A DNA stretch of 64,000 nt from SZAS-103 sp036496805 (lineage in GTDB: Bacteria; Pseudomonadota; Gammaproteobacteria; Xanthomonadales; Xanthomonadaceae). Positions 23,557 through 34,453 of this stretch are shown here, in pieces. The notes below the pieces were generated by a model. That model had not been told where the DNA came from and searched no databases. It saw only the letters and a program-made list of their open reading frames with translations. Numbering within the stretch: position 1 is the first letter of the stretch; each line of letters starts with the position of its first letter. The position numbers and the translations under genes are program-made. The DNA lies in assembly GCA_036496805.1 (NCBI GenBank), contig DASXKN010000019.1, forward strand, positions 88,159 to 152,158, given 5' to 3'.

Positions 23557-24945
23557 TCACTCGATCGCCAATTTCTTGAGCTTGTAGCGCAGCGCGCGGA
23601 AAGTGATGCCGAGCTTGGCTGCGGCCTTGGTCTTGTTGTAGCGGCATTCCTCGAGGGCGCGGATGATGGCTTCGCGTTCCAGGTGCTCCATGTGCCTGGG
23701 CAGGCCGTCGCCGATGCCGTTGCCTGCGGCGGCGCGAACGACAGGTTGCTCGCCCGTCACCCGGCTGGATGCCGGGGTGGCGACAGCGGGACGCATCGGG
23801 GCCTGGGTCGGCAGGCGCAGATCGGCGTGCCGGATCGTCTCGCCCTCGCACAGCGCGGTGGCGCGTTCGAGGATGTTTTCCAGTTCGCGGACGTTCCCCG
23901 GGAACGGGTATTCGCGCAGCGCCGCCATGGCTTCGTCGTCGAGCATCGGCATCGGCTCGCCCATTTCGGCAGAAAGCCGGCGCAGGATGGCATCGACCAG
24001 CACCGGGATGTCCTCGACACGCTCGCGCAGCGGCGGCACCCGCAGCTCGATCACGTTGAGCCGGTAGAACAGGTCGTGGCGGAAGCGGTTGTCGGCAACC
24101 AGCTGGGCCAGGTCCTTGTGGGTCGCCGAGAGGATGCGCACGTCGACCGGAACCTCACCCGCGGCGCCGACCGCGCGCACGGACTTTTCCTGGATCGCGC
24201 GCAGCAGCTTGACCTGCATGTGCAGGGGCAGTTCGGCCACTTCGTCGAGAAACAGGGTGCCCCCGTTCGCCGCCTGGAACAGGCCGTCCTTGTCGGCATG
24301 CGCGCCAGTGAAGCTTCCTTTCCTGTGGCCGAAGAACTCGCTCTCCATCAGCTCGGCCGGGATCGCTCCGCAGTTCACCGGCACGAACGGACCGTTTGCA
24401 CGCGGACCTTGCTCGTGGATCAGGCGGGCGACCCGTTCCTTGCCGGCGCCGGATTCGCCGGCGATGTACACCGGCGCCTGGCTCCGGGCCAGCTTGGCGA
24501 TGGTCTGCCGCAGCAGCAGCATCACCGCCGATTCGCCGGTCAGCCCGGACGGCGACGGGGTCGCGGAGCGGCGCTGCTGGTGCAATTCGAGGGCATTGCT
24601 GACAAGCCGGCGCAGCACGGCCAGGTCCACCGGCTTGGAGACGAAATCGAAGGCGCCGGCCTTGAGCGCGTCGACCGCCGCTTCGACGTTGCCGTACGCG
24701 GTGATCATCGCGACCGGCGTATCGGGATGGCGCGCGACGATGTGCGCGATGATCTCCAGACCGTTGCCATCGGGCAGGCGCATGTCGGTCAGGCACAGCG
24801 CGTAGCGCGTCGTGGCCAGGCGCGAGCGGGCCTCGGCGACGTTGCCTGCGCTTTCGACCAGCAGCCCCATCCGGCCGAGGGTGATGGTGAGCAGTTCGCG
24901 AATGTCGCGTTCGTCGTCGACGACCAGCACGGTGGGCTTGCTCAT
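23557..24945 (-). CDS. pilR: Sigma-54-dependent response regulator PilR
   Basis: This 462-residue NtrC-family activator has a receiver domain (1-120; phospho-Asp in CLTDMRLPDGNG near residue 52), an AAA+ domain (about 140-370) with Walker A GESGAGKE and the sigma-54 contact loop GSFTGAH, and a C-terminal Fis-type HTH (RYNKTKAAAKLGITFRALRYKLKKL). The start is ATG 24945; the frame upstream is open but lacks receiver homology. It should activate the two sigma-54 pilin promoters just downstream. Its cognate sensor gene pilS is 3.9 kb away rather than adjacent, because two GT-C genes lie between them. Confidence 0.95.
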   Translation of the reverse strand: MSKPTVLVVDDERDIRELLTITLGRMGLLVESAGNVAEARSRLATTRYALCLTDMRLPDGNGLEIIAHIVARHPDTPVAMITAYGNVEAAVDALKAGAFDFVSKPVDLAVLRRLVSNALELHQQRRSATPSPSGLTGESAVMLLLRQTIAKLARSQAPVYIAGESGAGKERVARLIHEQGPRANGPFVPVNCGAIPAELMESEFFGHRKGSFTGAHADKDGLFQAANGGTLFLDEVAELPLHMQVKLLRAIQEKSVRAVGAAGEVPVDVRILSATHKDLAQLVADNRFRHDLFYRLNVIELRVPPLRERVEDIPVLVDAILRRLSAEMGEPMPMLDDEAMAALREYPFPGNVRELENILERATALCEGETIRHADLRLPTQAPMRPAVATPASSRVTGEQPVVRAAAGNGIGDGLPRHMEHLEREAIIRALEECRYNKTKAAAKLGITFRALRYKLKKLAIE

Positions 24946-25006
24946 GCGCCCGAAGTATACGGATGGCCGGTCGGCGCTGGAAGGAATGGGGCGCCGCGAC
25001 GGGGCT

Positions 25007-26827
25007 TCAACGCACCGGCGTGGCCCGGCTTCGCGCAGTGCGCGCAAGTGCTTCATCGAACCTGTGCCGACGCCAGATGCGGTCGGCCGGAGGCGAGAGT
25101 TCCTGGGCCCGGGCCAGCGCCTTGCGACCCTCCCCTTCCCTGTTGAGTTGTGCGTAAAGGAAAGCCAACTGCATCGCAGGCTGCGGATCGAAGGGGTGCA
25201 GGCTCATCGCGTCCTGGTAGGCCTGCTCGGCTCCCGCGAAGTCGTTGCGCAGCTGGCGTAGCTGCCCGAGCGCGAGCACGTAGCTTTCGAGCAGGTCGTT
25301 GTCGCGGGTCAGTCCCGGCAGGCGGCCGATTCGGTCGATGACCATCGCGGCGCGTTCCTGGTTGCCGGCCGCGAGGTATATGAACGCGGCGTTGCTGAGG
25401 CAGTTCTTGCAGGGCAGGCGCTCGTCCACCACGCGGTCCGCGAGCGCACGGGCGTGATGGTAGTCGCCCACGTTCATGTAGCTCGAAAGCAGGTGCGCGG
25501 TGGCAACTATCGAATGGGGATCTTCCTGCAACACCCATTGCCACAGGAGCAACTCGTTCGACCAGAGCGGGAGGGTGACGCGGATGTTCAGGATGGCGAG
25601 GCCGAACCATGCTGCTGCAAGGACCGCCGCCGCGGCCTGCTTCCAGCGTTTCCAGGCCTGCACGTTCGCCAGTTCGTCCCATGCCTGCACCAGCCAGGGA
25701 CAGGCTACGGCGAGTGCAGTCATCGCGTAGCGCTCGTGGTAGAGGCTGGGGTCGAATCCGACGGGGATGATGTGCAGCACCGGCAGCAGGGCGAGCGTGA
25801 CGGCGAGCAGTACGGCGCCGATCGACCTGCGCCGGAGGGCGAGTACGAACGCCGCGGCGAAGAGGACGAGGGCGGCCAGATCGATGCCCAGCGATGCCAC
25901 GTTCACGGCTGCAAACCGGTGCTCGTCCACGACATGCAGGGGGCTGAGGCCGGCCATCGGCCAGACAAGGATGCGCCAGTAGGTCAGGTACACGTAGCAG
26001 ACGGTCTGGAAACGCGCGAAGGTCAGCAGCGACTCGTGTCCGTCCGGCGTGAGCAGGAAACCGAGCGATTCCCGGCGCAGCACCAGGTAGACGAGGCCGG
26101 CTGCGAAGACGAGCGCATAGGTGCCGCCGCGGTCGCGCCACAGGTCGCGAAGGATTGCCGCTATCGTTTCGCCGGGCTGCTGCCGTTCTCGCAGCATCCA
26201 GTCCTGCAGCAGCAGCAGCGGCAGGAAGGAGACGGCGGACTCTTTCGAGCAGGCCGCGAGGAAGAAGCACGACGCCACCGCGATCGCACGGGGCGTCGGA
26301 GGCAGGCTCGAGGCGTGCAGCCGCAATCCCGCCAGGACGAAGAACGTCACCACGATCTCGAACTGGCAGGAAATCCACGACACCGGTTCGACCATTGCCG
26401 GGTGAAGGCCGAACAGCAGCATGGCAAGGCCGGCGCGCAGTCGATCCGCGCGCGTCGCGGGTCGATCCCCGCGCAGACGCATCGCCAGCGAACCGACCAG
26501 AACGATATTTGCCAGGTGCAGCCCGAGCGATACCAGGTGCATCGGCCCGGGCGTGCCGCCCATCATCCGAACCTCGAAGGCGAACAGCGCCACCACCAGC
26601 GGCCGGAAGTAGATCAACCACTCGTAGAAGCCGTGGAAGATGAGGTGTTTCCATGCATCGCCGGAGCGCAGCCACGCTTCGTCGTGGAAACAGATCTTGT
26701 CGACCCATACGAACCCCGCAAGGTGCAGGGGCCAGTACACCAGGGCTACGGTCGCAAGGACCGCGACCATGATGACCGCGGATTCGAATCGCGCCCTGGA
26801 GGCGGGTTCATCGGGAAGGTATTTCAC
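25007..26827 (-). CDS. GT-C-type membrane protein with C-terminal TPR (pilus-linked paralog 3)
   Basis: This protein of about 606 residues (GTG start at 26827, no strong ribosome site, so the start is uncertain) has roughly ten membrane segments and a C-terminal TPR domain. It pairs closely with the upstream gene: shared blocks include WPLHLAGFVW, GTPGPMHLVSLGLHLAN, WISCQFE, FFLAACSKESAV, FQTVCYVYLTYWRI, SLYHERYA and RVTLPLWSNELLLWQW. The first-loop acidic motif reads FVWVDK here, keeping only one of the two acids seen in the other paralogs. A CKNC motif opens the TPR part. It is likely a periplasmic glycosyltransferase or a relative that has lost activity. Confidence 0.78.
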   Translation of the reverse strand: MKYLPDEPASRARFESAVIMVAVLATVALVYWPLHLAGFVWVDKICFHDEAWLRSGDAWKHLIFHGFYEWLIYFRPLVVALFAFEVRMMGGTPGPMHLVSLGLHLANIVLVGSLAMRLRGDRPATRADRLRAGLAMLLFGLHPAMVEPVSWISCQFEIVVTFFVLAGLRLHASSLPPTPRAIAVASCFFLAACSKESAVSFLPLLLLQDWMLRERQQPGETIAAILRDLWRDRGGTYALVFAAGLVYLVLRRESLGFLLTPDGHESLLTFARFQTVCYVYLTYWRILVWPMAGLSPLHVVDEHRFAAVNVASLGIDLAALVLFAAAFVLALRRRSIGAVLLAVTLALLPVLHIIPVGFDPSLYHERYAMTALAVACPWLVQAWDELANVQAWKRWKQAAAAVLAAAWFGLAILNIRVTLPLWSNELLLWQWVLQEDPHSIVATAHLLSSYMNVGDYHHARALADRVVDERLPCKNCLSNAAFIYLAAGNQERAAMVIDRIGRLPGLTRDNDLLESYVLALGQLRQLRNDFAGAEQAYQDAMSLHPFDPQPAMQLAFLYAQLNREGEGRKALARAQELSPPADRIWRRHRFDEALARTARSRATPVR

Positions 26828-26867
26828 TGCGTTGCTGGGGTCTTGGACGGATGGGTGCGGGAGCCGT

Positions 26868-28682
26868 TCATGGGGACGAGGATCGCGCAGCCTTCGCCTC
26901 GACGGCATCGAATATCGCGCGTTTCCTTGCGGCATCGTCCGGCGCAGACAGCGACAAGGCCTTGTCGAGTGTCGCATGAGCCTCGGTGGTCCGGTGTTGC
27001 CGCGCCAGCAGCAGTGCGAGGTACATGTAACCCTCCGGACGCCGCGGATCGATCGAAATGGCGTCGTGGTACGCCTGCTCCGCTCCCGGGTCGTCGTGTT
27101 CGACCTGGCGGAGCGTGCCGTTGGCGAGGATGTAGCCGACGATCAGGGTCGGCGTCGGCACCACGTGGCCCATGGCCGCGCTTGCCGCCTGCAATGCCGA
27201 CGAAGCAAGCTCCCGGTCTCCCCGGGCGAGGCCGAAGTTCGCCACGTTCAGCATGCACGACGGGCAATCCCTGCCACTGGACATCAGGAAACCGGCGACG
27301 CTCCTGGCGTGCGGCCAGTCGCCCCGGTCGATGTACAAGCCCAGCAGGTGGTCCTGTATGCCGGGCACGTCCGGATTCTCCCGGGCCGCCCACTGCCACA
27401 GCGAAAAATCGTTCGACCACAGCGGCAGGGTGACGCGCACGTTGAATGCGGCCAGCAGGATCCATGGCGCCGCCGCGGCGAGCACGAAGCGGCTGTCGAC
27501 GCGCGCGCGCCCTGCCGTCGCGATGCCAGCGCAGAGCCCGGGCAACAGGGCGCACGCGAACGCGATGGCATTCGCGGCGTAGCGCTCGTGGTAAAGGCTT
27601 TCGTCGAAGGTGATCGGGATGACGTGCAACACGGGGAACACCGTCGCGGTCATGCCTGCGATGAGGACGCCGATGCGTCGGCGCCGGAGCGCCAGCGCCA
27701 GCCCCGTGACCCAGGTCGCGCACGCAGCGGCGTCGGCCAGCAGCGAGGCGGGACTGGTTGCGGCGAAGCTCGCGGCGGGGACGATGTGTTCCGGCGCGAG
27801 CCCGAAGAACGGCAGCACCATGATTCGCCAGTACACCAGGTAGGTGTGGCACACGGTCTGGAACCTCTCCCAGGTCAGGAAGGGCTCGTACGACGACGGC
27901 TGCACCCATTGCGCCAGCGCCCAGTGCCGGAACGCCAGGTAAGCCAGCCCCGCTGCGAGCACGGCGAGATAGACCGGTCCTTGTCGATGCAACAGGACCC
28001 GCAGGCGGTCGCGCCGGCTCGATTCCCCCGAAGCCTCGTCGTCCGGGCGTATCCAGTCCGTCAACGCAAGCAGGACCGGAAACGCCACGGCCGATTCCTT
28101 GGCACAGGCGGCGAGGAAGAAGCAGGCCGCGACCAGCATCGCCCGCGCCGCGCGCTGTCGCGTGACCAGGTTCAGCGAAAGTCCCGCGAGCATGAACATC
28201 GTGGCCACGAGATCGAACTGGCAAGAGATCCAGGCTGTCGTTTCGATCAGCGCCGGATGCAGGCCATGGACCAGCATGGCCACGCAGACCAGGCGCCTGG
28301 CATCGGCGCGGGATGCGCTCGCCGGAAGCAGCCGCAATCCCAGCCATCCGACGAGGGCGGTGTTGGCCAGGTGCAGGATCAGCGACACCGCGTGCATCGG
28401 CCCGGGCGTGCTCGCAAAACCGCGTACCTCGGCAATGAACAAGGCCAGGCCCAGCGGACGGAAGTAGCTGTGCCAGTCGGCGAATCCATGCAGGACGAGG
28501 TCCAGCCAGCTACTGCCCGATCGCAGCCACGCGTTGTCGTGGAAAGTGGCATTGTCGTCCCAGACGAACCCGGCGCGATGCAGCGGCCAGTAGGCCAGGG
28601 CGATCACGAGCAGCATCGTCGCCGCGAGGAGGGGCGTGAGGCGATCGCGTGGTTCGTCCGGTCGGGCCATGGATTGGTTCAT
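26868..28682 (-). CDS. GT-C-type membrane protein with C-terminal TPR (pilus-linked paralog 4)
   Basis: This 604-residue polytopic protein begins at ATG 28682 (another ATG four codons in). TM1 is followed by AGFVWDDNATF, the complete acidic first-loop motif of GT-C enzymes. Later blocks WISCQFD, FLAACAKESAV, LYHERYAA and VTLPLWSNDFSLWQW match paralog 3, and a CPSC motif stands where paralog 3 has CKNC. The last 150 residues form TPR-like repeats (GAEQAYHDAISIDPRRPEGYMYLALLLARQ). It lies between pilS and paralog 3, in line with pilR, so a role in pilin glycosylation is plausible but unproven. Confidence 0.8.
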   Translation of the reverse strand: MNQSMARPDEPRDRLTPLLAATMLLVIALAYWPLHRAGFVWDDNATFHDNAWLRSGSSWLDLVLHGFADWHSYFRPLGLALFIAEVRGFASTPGPMHAVSLILHLANTALVGWLGLRLLPASASRADARRLVCVAMLVHGLHPALIETTAWISCQFDLVATMFMLAGLSLNLVTRQRAARAMLVAACFFLAACAKESAVAFPVLLALTDWIRPDDEASGESSRRDRLRVLLHRQGPVYLAVLAAGLAYLAFRHWALAQWVQPSSYEPFLTWERFQTVCHTYLVYWRIMVLPFFGLAPEHIVPAASFAATSPASLLADAAACATWVTGLALALRRRRIGVLIAGMTATVFPVLHVIPITFDESLYHERYAANAIAFACALLPGLCAGIATAGRARVDSRFVLAAAAPWILLAAFNVRVTLPLWSNDFSLWQWAARENPDVPGIQDHLLGLYIDRGDWPHARSVAGFLMSSGRDCPSCMLNVANFGLARGDRELASSALQAASAAMGHVVPTPTLIVGYILANGTLRQVEHDDPGAEQAYHDAISIDPRRPEGYMYLALLLARQHRTTEAHATLDKALSLSAPDDAARKRAIFDAVEAKAARSSSP

Positions 28683-28862
28683 GCGGTCGGTCCGACGCCG
28701 TTGCTTGCTCCGCACCGGCCGCCATCCCGGACCGGGCGATGCGTGCCGCGATCGCGGCGGGAACAAGGATGATTCCCTGATGGAATCCGGGGGAAGGGGA
28801 TTCGATTCCCGCGGTTCCGATGCGAAGCCCGGATCGACACGCCGGTGATCGCCCGCTGCGAA
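28683..28862. other. Intergenic gap between pilS and GT-C paralog 4
   Basis: No coding region, convincing promoter or terminator was recognised in these 180 bases. The gap is long for this minus-strand run, so the GT-C pair may be transcribed separately from pilS. Confidence 0.5.
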
Positions 28863-30509
28863 CTATACCGCCTTGCCCACCGCCGCGAGCGCATCCATCG
28901 AGATGCGCTGTGATACCGGCTCCGTTCGCGCCAGTGCGATCCGGAAGCAACTGCCGCCGGCCGGCAACGAGACGAAGTTCAGGCTGGCCTGGTTGGCTTC
29001 GCAGAGCTGGCGTGCGATGTACAGGCCCAGGCCGGTGCCATGTTCGCTGGTGGTGTAGAACGGCTCGAACAGGTGTTCGACCACGGCCGCCGGGATCCCC
29101 GGCCCGCGGTCGACCACGTCCAGCAGCGGCTCTCCTTCGTTGCCTTCGCGATGCACGACCAGGGTGACGCGGGCGGCTTCGCCGGGCATGCGGCCGTAGG
29201 TCAACGCGTTCTGGACCAGGACGGTGACGACCTGCTGCAGGTGCTGGGGGTCCATCATCGCCCGCAGGGGTCCCTGCGGCGCGCTGATGCGCAGTTCATC
29301 GCGCTCGTCGGGTTGGGTGCGGTGGAAATCGGCGATGAAGCGTTCGGCCCAGGCGACCAGTTCCAGCGATTCGGGACGCGAACGCTCGCGTCGCGCCAGT
29401 CCGAGCACGTTCTGCACGATCCCGTCCATGCGCTGGCATTGCGAGTTGATGATCTCCACCAGCCGGTGGTCGGTCTCCGGCTCGATGGTCGACTCGCGCA
29501 GGAGCTGCCCGGCATGGCTGATGGCCGCGAGCGGGTTGCGGATCTCGTGGGCCACGCTCGCCGCGAGCCGGCCCAGGGTGGTCAGGGTGAGCTCCTCGGC
29601 GCGGCGCGACAGCAGCGAGGTGTCGTCGAGGAAGATCAGGGTCAGGTCCTGGGCGCCGCCGAGGGCGGTGAAGCGCGGGATCACGGCCGGCGTATCGGGA
29701 GCGAGCGAGAGCGGCGTGGTGTCGACTTTCTGCTGCTGCCGCCAGTGCCACAGGCGTCGCGAGAGTTCCGGCGCCACGTCGCCCAGCGTGCGCCGCTCCG
29801 GGGAGGGATTGCCGAGCAGGTACCAGGCCGACTCGTTGAACAGCCGGATGATGTTGTCCGAATCGACCGCGATCAGGCCGGTGCGCATGCGCCGGATGAT
29901 CATCTCGTTGACGCGGGCGAGGTTGTCGACCTCGGCGCCGCGCTGCTCCGCCAGCACTTCGGATTCGCGCAACTGCCGGCCGAGCAGGTTGGTCAGCATC
30001 GCGGTGGCCAGGTAGCTCACCCCGAACATCACCATTTCCGGAACCGGCTGGGGTTCCTGGAAGACCAGGCGCGAAAACACGTAGTCGCCGATCTGGACCA
30101 GCGCTGCGAGCGACGCGAGGGTCAGTCCCCATCCAAGCCGCAGCAGCAGGGCGTAGGCGCCGACGTTGAACAGCAGCAGCAGGCTGATGCCGTTGCTGAA
30201 TCCGACCAGGTTGTGGAGCAGGACGGCGAATACCGACAGGTCGAGGGCGATGCCGGCGGCGACCAGGTTGCGCGGGCGCCAGCGCGGGTTGCGCGCGAGC
30301 ACGAACAGCACGATCCCGGCCAGCATGTGCGCGACCGTCGCCGTGCCGGCCCAGGACAGGTTGCGCACCGTCACCACGCCCGCGGCCAGCGGGCTGAAGG
30401 TCACGAAGGCGAGCAGGCCGCCCTCGAGCACGCGGAACAGCGAGAGGAAGTACAGCTCGCGTCGGAGTCCGGCTTCGCCCGGCGCGGACGCGCGCAATTC
30501 GAAGATCAT
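28863..30509 (-). CDS. pilS: Sensor histidine kinase PilS
   Basis: This protein of about 548 residues has six N-terminal membrane segments (about 25-190), a linker PAS-like domain (VNEMIIRRMRTGLIAVDSDN, about 210-300), the HisKA dimerisation box with the phospho-acceptor in SVAHEIRNPLAAISHAGQLL (His near residue 321), and HATPase motifs N (QNALTYG), G1 (DRGPGIP) and G2 (GTGLGLYIA). It is the partner of PilR in sigma-54-dependent pilin expression. ATG 30509 is chosen by fit to the membrane domain; the frame stays open to 30686 and an ATG near 30584 is an alternative. It is divergent from sucC, as in Xanthomonas. Confidence 0.93.
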   Translation of the reverse strand: MIFELRASAPGEAGLRRELYFLSLFRVLEGGLLAFVTFSPLAAGVVTVRNLSWAGTATVAHMLAGIVLFVLARNPRWRPRNLVAAGIALDLSVFAVLLHNLVGFSNGISLLLLFNVGAYALLLRLGWGLTLASLAALVQIGDYVFSRLVFQEPQPVPEMVMFGVSYLATAMLTNLLGRQLRESEVLAEQRGAEVDNLARVNEMIIRRMRTGLIAVDSDNIIRLFNESAWYLLGNPSPERRTLGDVAPELSRRLWHWRQQQKVDTTPLSLAPDTPAVIPRFTALGGAQDLTLIFLDDTSLLSRRAEELTLTTLGRLAASVAHEIRNPLAAISHAGQLLRESTIEPETDHRLVEIINSQCQRMDGIVQNVLGLARRERSRPESLELVAWAERFIADFHRTQPDERDELRISAPQGPLRAMMDPQHLQQVVTVLVQNALTYGRMPGEAARVTLVVHREGNEGEPLLDVVDRGPGIPAAVVEHLFEPFYTTSEHGTGLGLYIARQLCEANQASLNFVSLPAGGSCFRIALARTEPVSQRISMDALAAVGKAV

Positions 30510-30660
30510 CCGGTGGCCCGCCGTGGATGGCCTGGTTGTTCGGTTGGTTGAAGTCTGCACGTCCCGCGCAAACTTCAACGCCATCGCGTCCGGCGCAGGT
30601 CCGTACGCGTTGGCCGGTTCAATAGCACGCGCGAGTACAGGATGCAAAGACGCCGCGGTT

Positions 30661-30689
30661 TTGCCTTTGCCCGGACGCTTGCCCACAAT
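30661..30689 (+). promoter_or_regulatory. Possible sigma-70 promoter of sucCD
   Basis: TTGCCT (30661-30666) and CACAAT (30684-30689) are spaced by 17 bases and each match the consensus at four of six positions. Transcription would begin near 30696, about 47 bases before the sucC ATG. Confidence 0.4.
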
Positions 30690-30742
30690 ATCCGGCGATC
30701 CGCGCGCTGCGCGTCGATCGCTCCCCCATCCGAAGGTGAAGC

Positions 30743-32793
<2,051 letters not shown>

Positions 32794-32803
32794 GCCGAAC
32801 GCC

Positions 32804-34435
32804 GTGCGCATCGCGCTCGCCCAGTTCGACTTCCCGGTCGGCGCGGTCGACGCGAACGCGCGGCGCATCGCCGGGTTGATCGCGCAGGCGCGCGACGTCC
32901 ATCGCGCCGACGTCGTGCTGTTCCCGGAGCTGGCGGTCTGCGGCTATCCACCCGAGGACCTCGTGCTGCGACCGGACTTCCTTGCCGCCTGCGAGGCTGC
33001 GCTCGCGCGCATCGCCGCGTCGACGCACGGCATCGTCGCCGTGGTCGGCCATCCCGAAGCCGCCGGCGCGATCGTCTTCAACGCGGCCAGCGTGATCCGC
33101 GACGGCCGCATCGAGGCGACCTATCGCAAGCGCGAGCTGCCGAACTATGCGGTATTCGACGAGCGGCGCTACTTCGCGCCGGGCGAAGAAGCCTGCGCCT
33201 TCGAACTCGAGGGCGTGATGATCGGCGTGGTGATCTGCGAGGACCTGTGGTTTGCCGAGCCGCTGGCCGCGACGGTCGCGGCCGGCGCGCAACTCGTGCT
33301 GGCGCCGAACGCCTCGCCATTCGAACGCGACAAGGCCGCGCAGCGCGACGCGCTGCTGGCGCAGCGCGTGGCCGAATCGCAAGGCGCCGGCCAGGGCGTG
33401 GCGATCGCCTATCTCAACGTCGTCGGCGGCCAGGACAGCCTGGTGTTCGACGGCGCCTCCTGCCTCGCCGACGGCGATGGCCATATCCATCCGGCCGCGG
33501 CGGCGTTCGAGGATCATCTGCTGGTCGCGGACTTCGATCCATCGACGCGGCGCTTCACTCGCGCGCACTGGCCGGCCGAGACCGGCGAGCAGCGCGCTTC
33601 GCTGGCGTACCGCGCGATCGTGCGTGGCACCCGCGACTACGTGCGCAAGAACGGATTTTCCCAGGTCGTGCTCGGGCTTTCCGGCGGGGTGGATTCGGCG
33701 CTGGTGCTGGCGCTGGCGGTGGACGCGCTGGGCGCGGAAAACGTGCTGGCGGTGCGGCTGCCGTCGCGTTACACCTCCGACCTCAGCAACGATCTTGCAG
33801 AAGTGCAGGCACGGCACCTGGGCGTGCGCATCGAAACGTTGCCGATCGCAGCGCCTTTCGAGGGTTTCCTGGAGACGCTCGGCCCGCTGTTCGCGAACCT
33901 CGCGCCCGACGTCACAGAAGAGAACCTGCAATCGCGCTGCCGCGGCGCCCTGCTGATGGCGATCGCCAACAAGACCGGCCGCCTGCTGCTGACCACCGGC
34001 AACAAGAGCGAGTACGCGGTCGGCTACGCGACCATCTACGGCGACATGTGCGGTGGCTACGCGCCGATCAAGGACCTGTACAAGACCGAGGTGTATGCGC
34101 TGTGCGACTGGCGCAACGCCCAGCGCGACGGCGAGCGGATTCCGCGCGCCGTGATCGAGCGCGCGCCCTCGGCGGAACTGCGCGAGAACCAGACCGACCA
34201 GGATTCGCTGCCGCCCTACGAGATGCTCGACGCGATCCTGTTCCGCGACATCGAACTGGAGCAGTCGCGCGCCGAGATCGTCGCCTGCGGATTCGACGCA
34301 ACCACCGTCGACCGCGTGCTGCGGCTGGTGCGGCTCGGCGAATGGAAGCGCCAGCAAGCGGCGCCCGGCCCGAAGGTCTCGCGGCGCGCGTTCGACCGCG
34401 AGCGCCGCTATCCGATCACGTCCGGTAGCTGCTGA
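32804..34435 (+). CDS. nadE: Glutamine-dependent NAD+ synthetase
   Basis: This 543-residue two-domain enzyme amidates deamido-NAD+ using glutamine. The N-terminal nitrilase-type glutaminase has the Glu-Lys-Cys triad in FPELAVCGYPPED (Glu near 43), YRKRELPNYAVFDE (Lys near 110) and GVVICEDLW (Cys near 147). The C-terminal synthetase has the PP-loop LGLSGGVDSAL (about 290) and TTGNKSEYAVGYATIYGD. The start is a GTG ten bases after sucD. It converges with bamD, the two stops being only about 18 bases apart. Confidence 0.97.
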   Translation: MRIALAQFDFPVGAVDANARRIAGLIAQARDVHRADVVLFPELAVCGYPPEDLVLRPDFLAACEAALARIAASTHGIVAVVGHPEAAGAIVFNAASVIRDGRIEATYRKRELPNYAVFDERRYFAPGEEACAFELEGVMIGVVICEDLWFAEPLAATVAAGAQLVLAPNASPFERDKAAQRDALLAQRVAESQGAGQGVAIAYLNVVGGQDSLVFDGASCLADGDGHIHPAAAAFEDHLLVADFDPSTRRFTRAHWPAETGEQRASLAYRAIVRGTRDYVRKNGFSQVVLGLSGGVDSALVLALAVDALGAENVLAVRLPSRYTSDLSNDLAEVQARHLGVRIETLPIAAPFEGFLETLGPLFANLAPDVTEENLQSRCRGALLMAIANKTGRLLLTTGNKSEYAVGYATIYGDMCGGYAPIKDLYKTEVYALCDWRNAQRDGERIPRAVIERAPSAELRENQTDQDSLPPYEMLDAILFRDIELEQSRAEIVACGFDATTVDRVLRLVRLGEWKRQQAAPGPKVSRRAFDRERRYPITSGSC

Positions 34436-34453
34436 CCGCTCGCTGCGGCCGGA

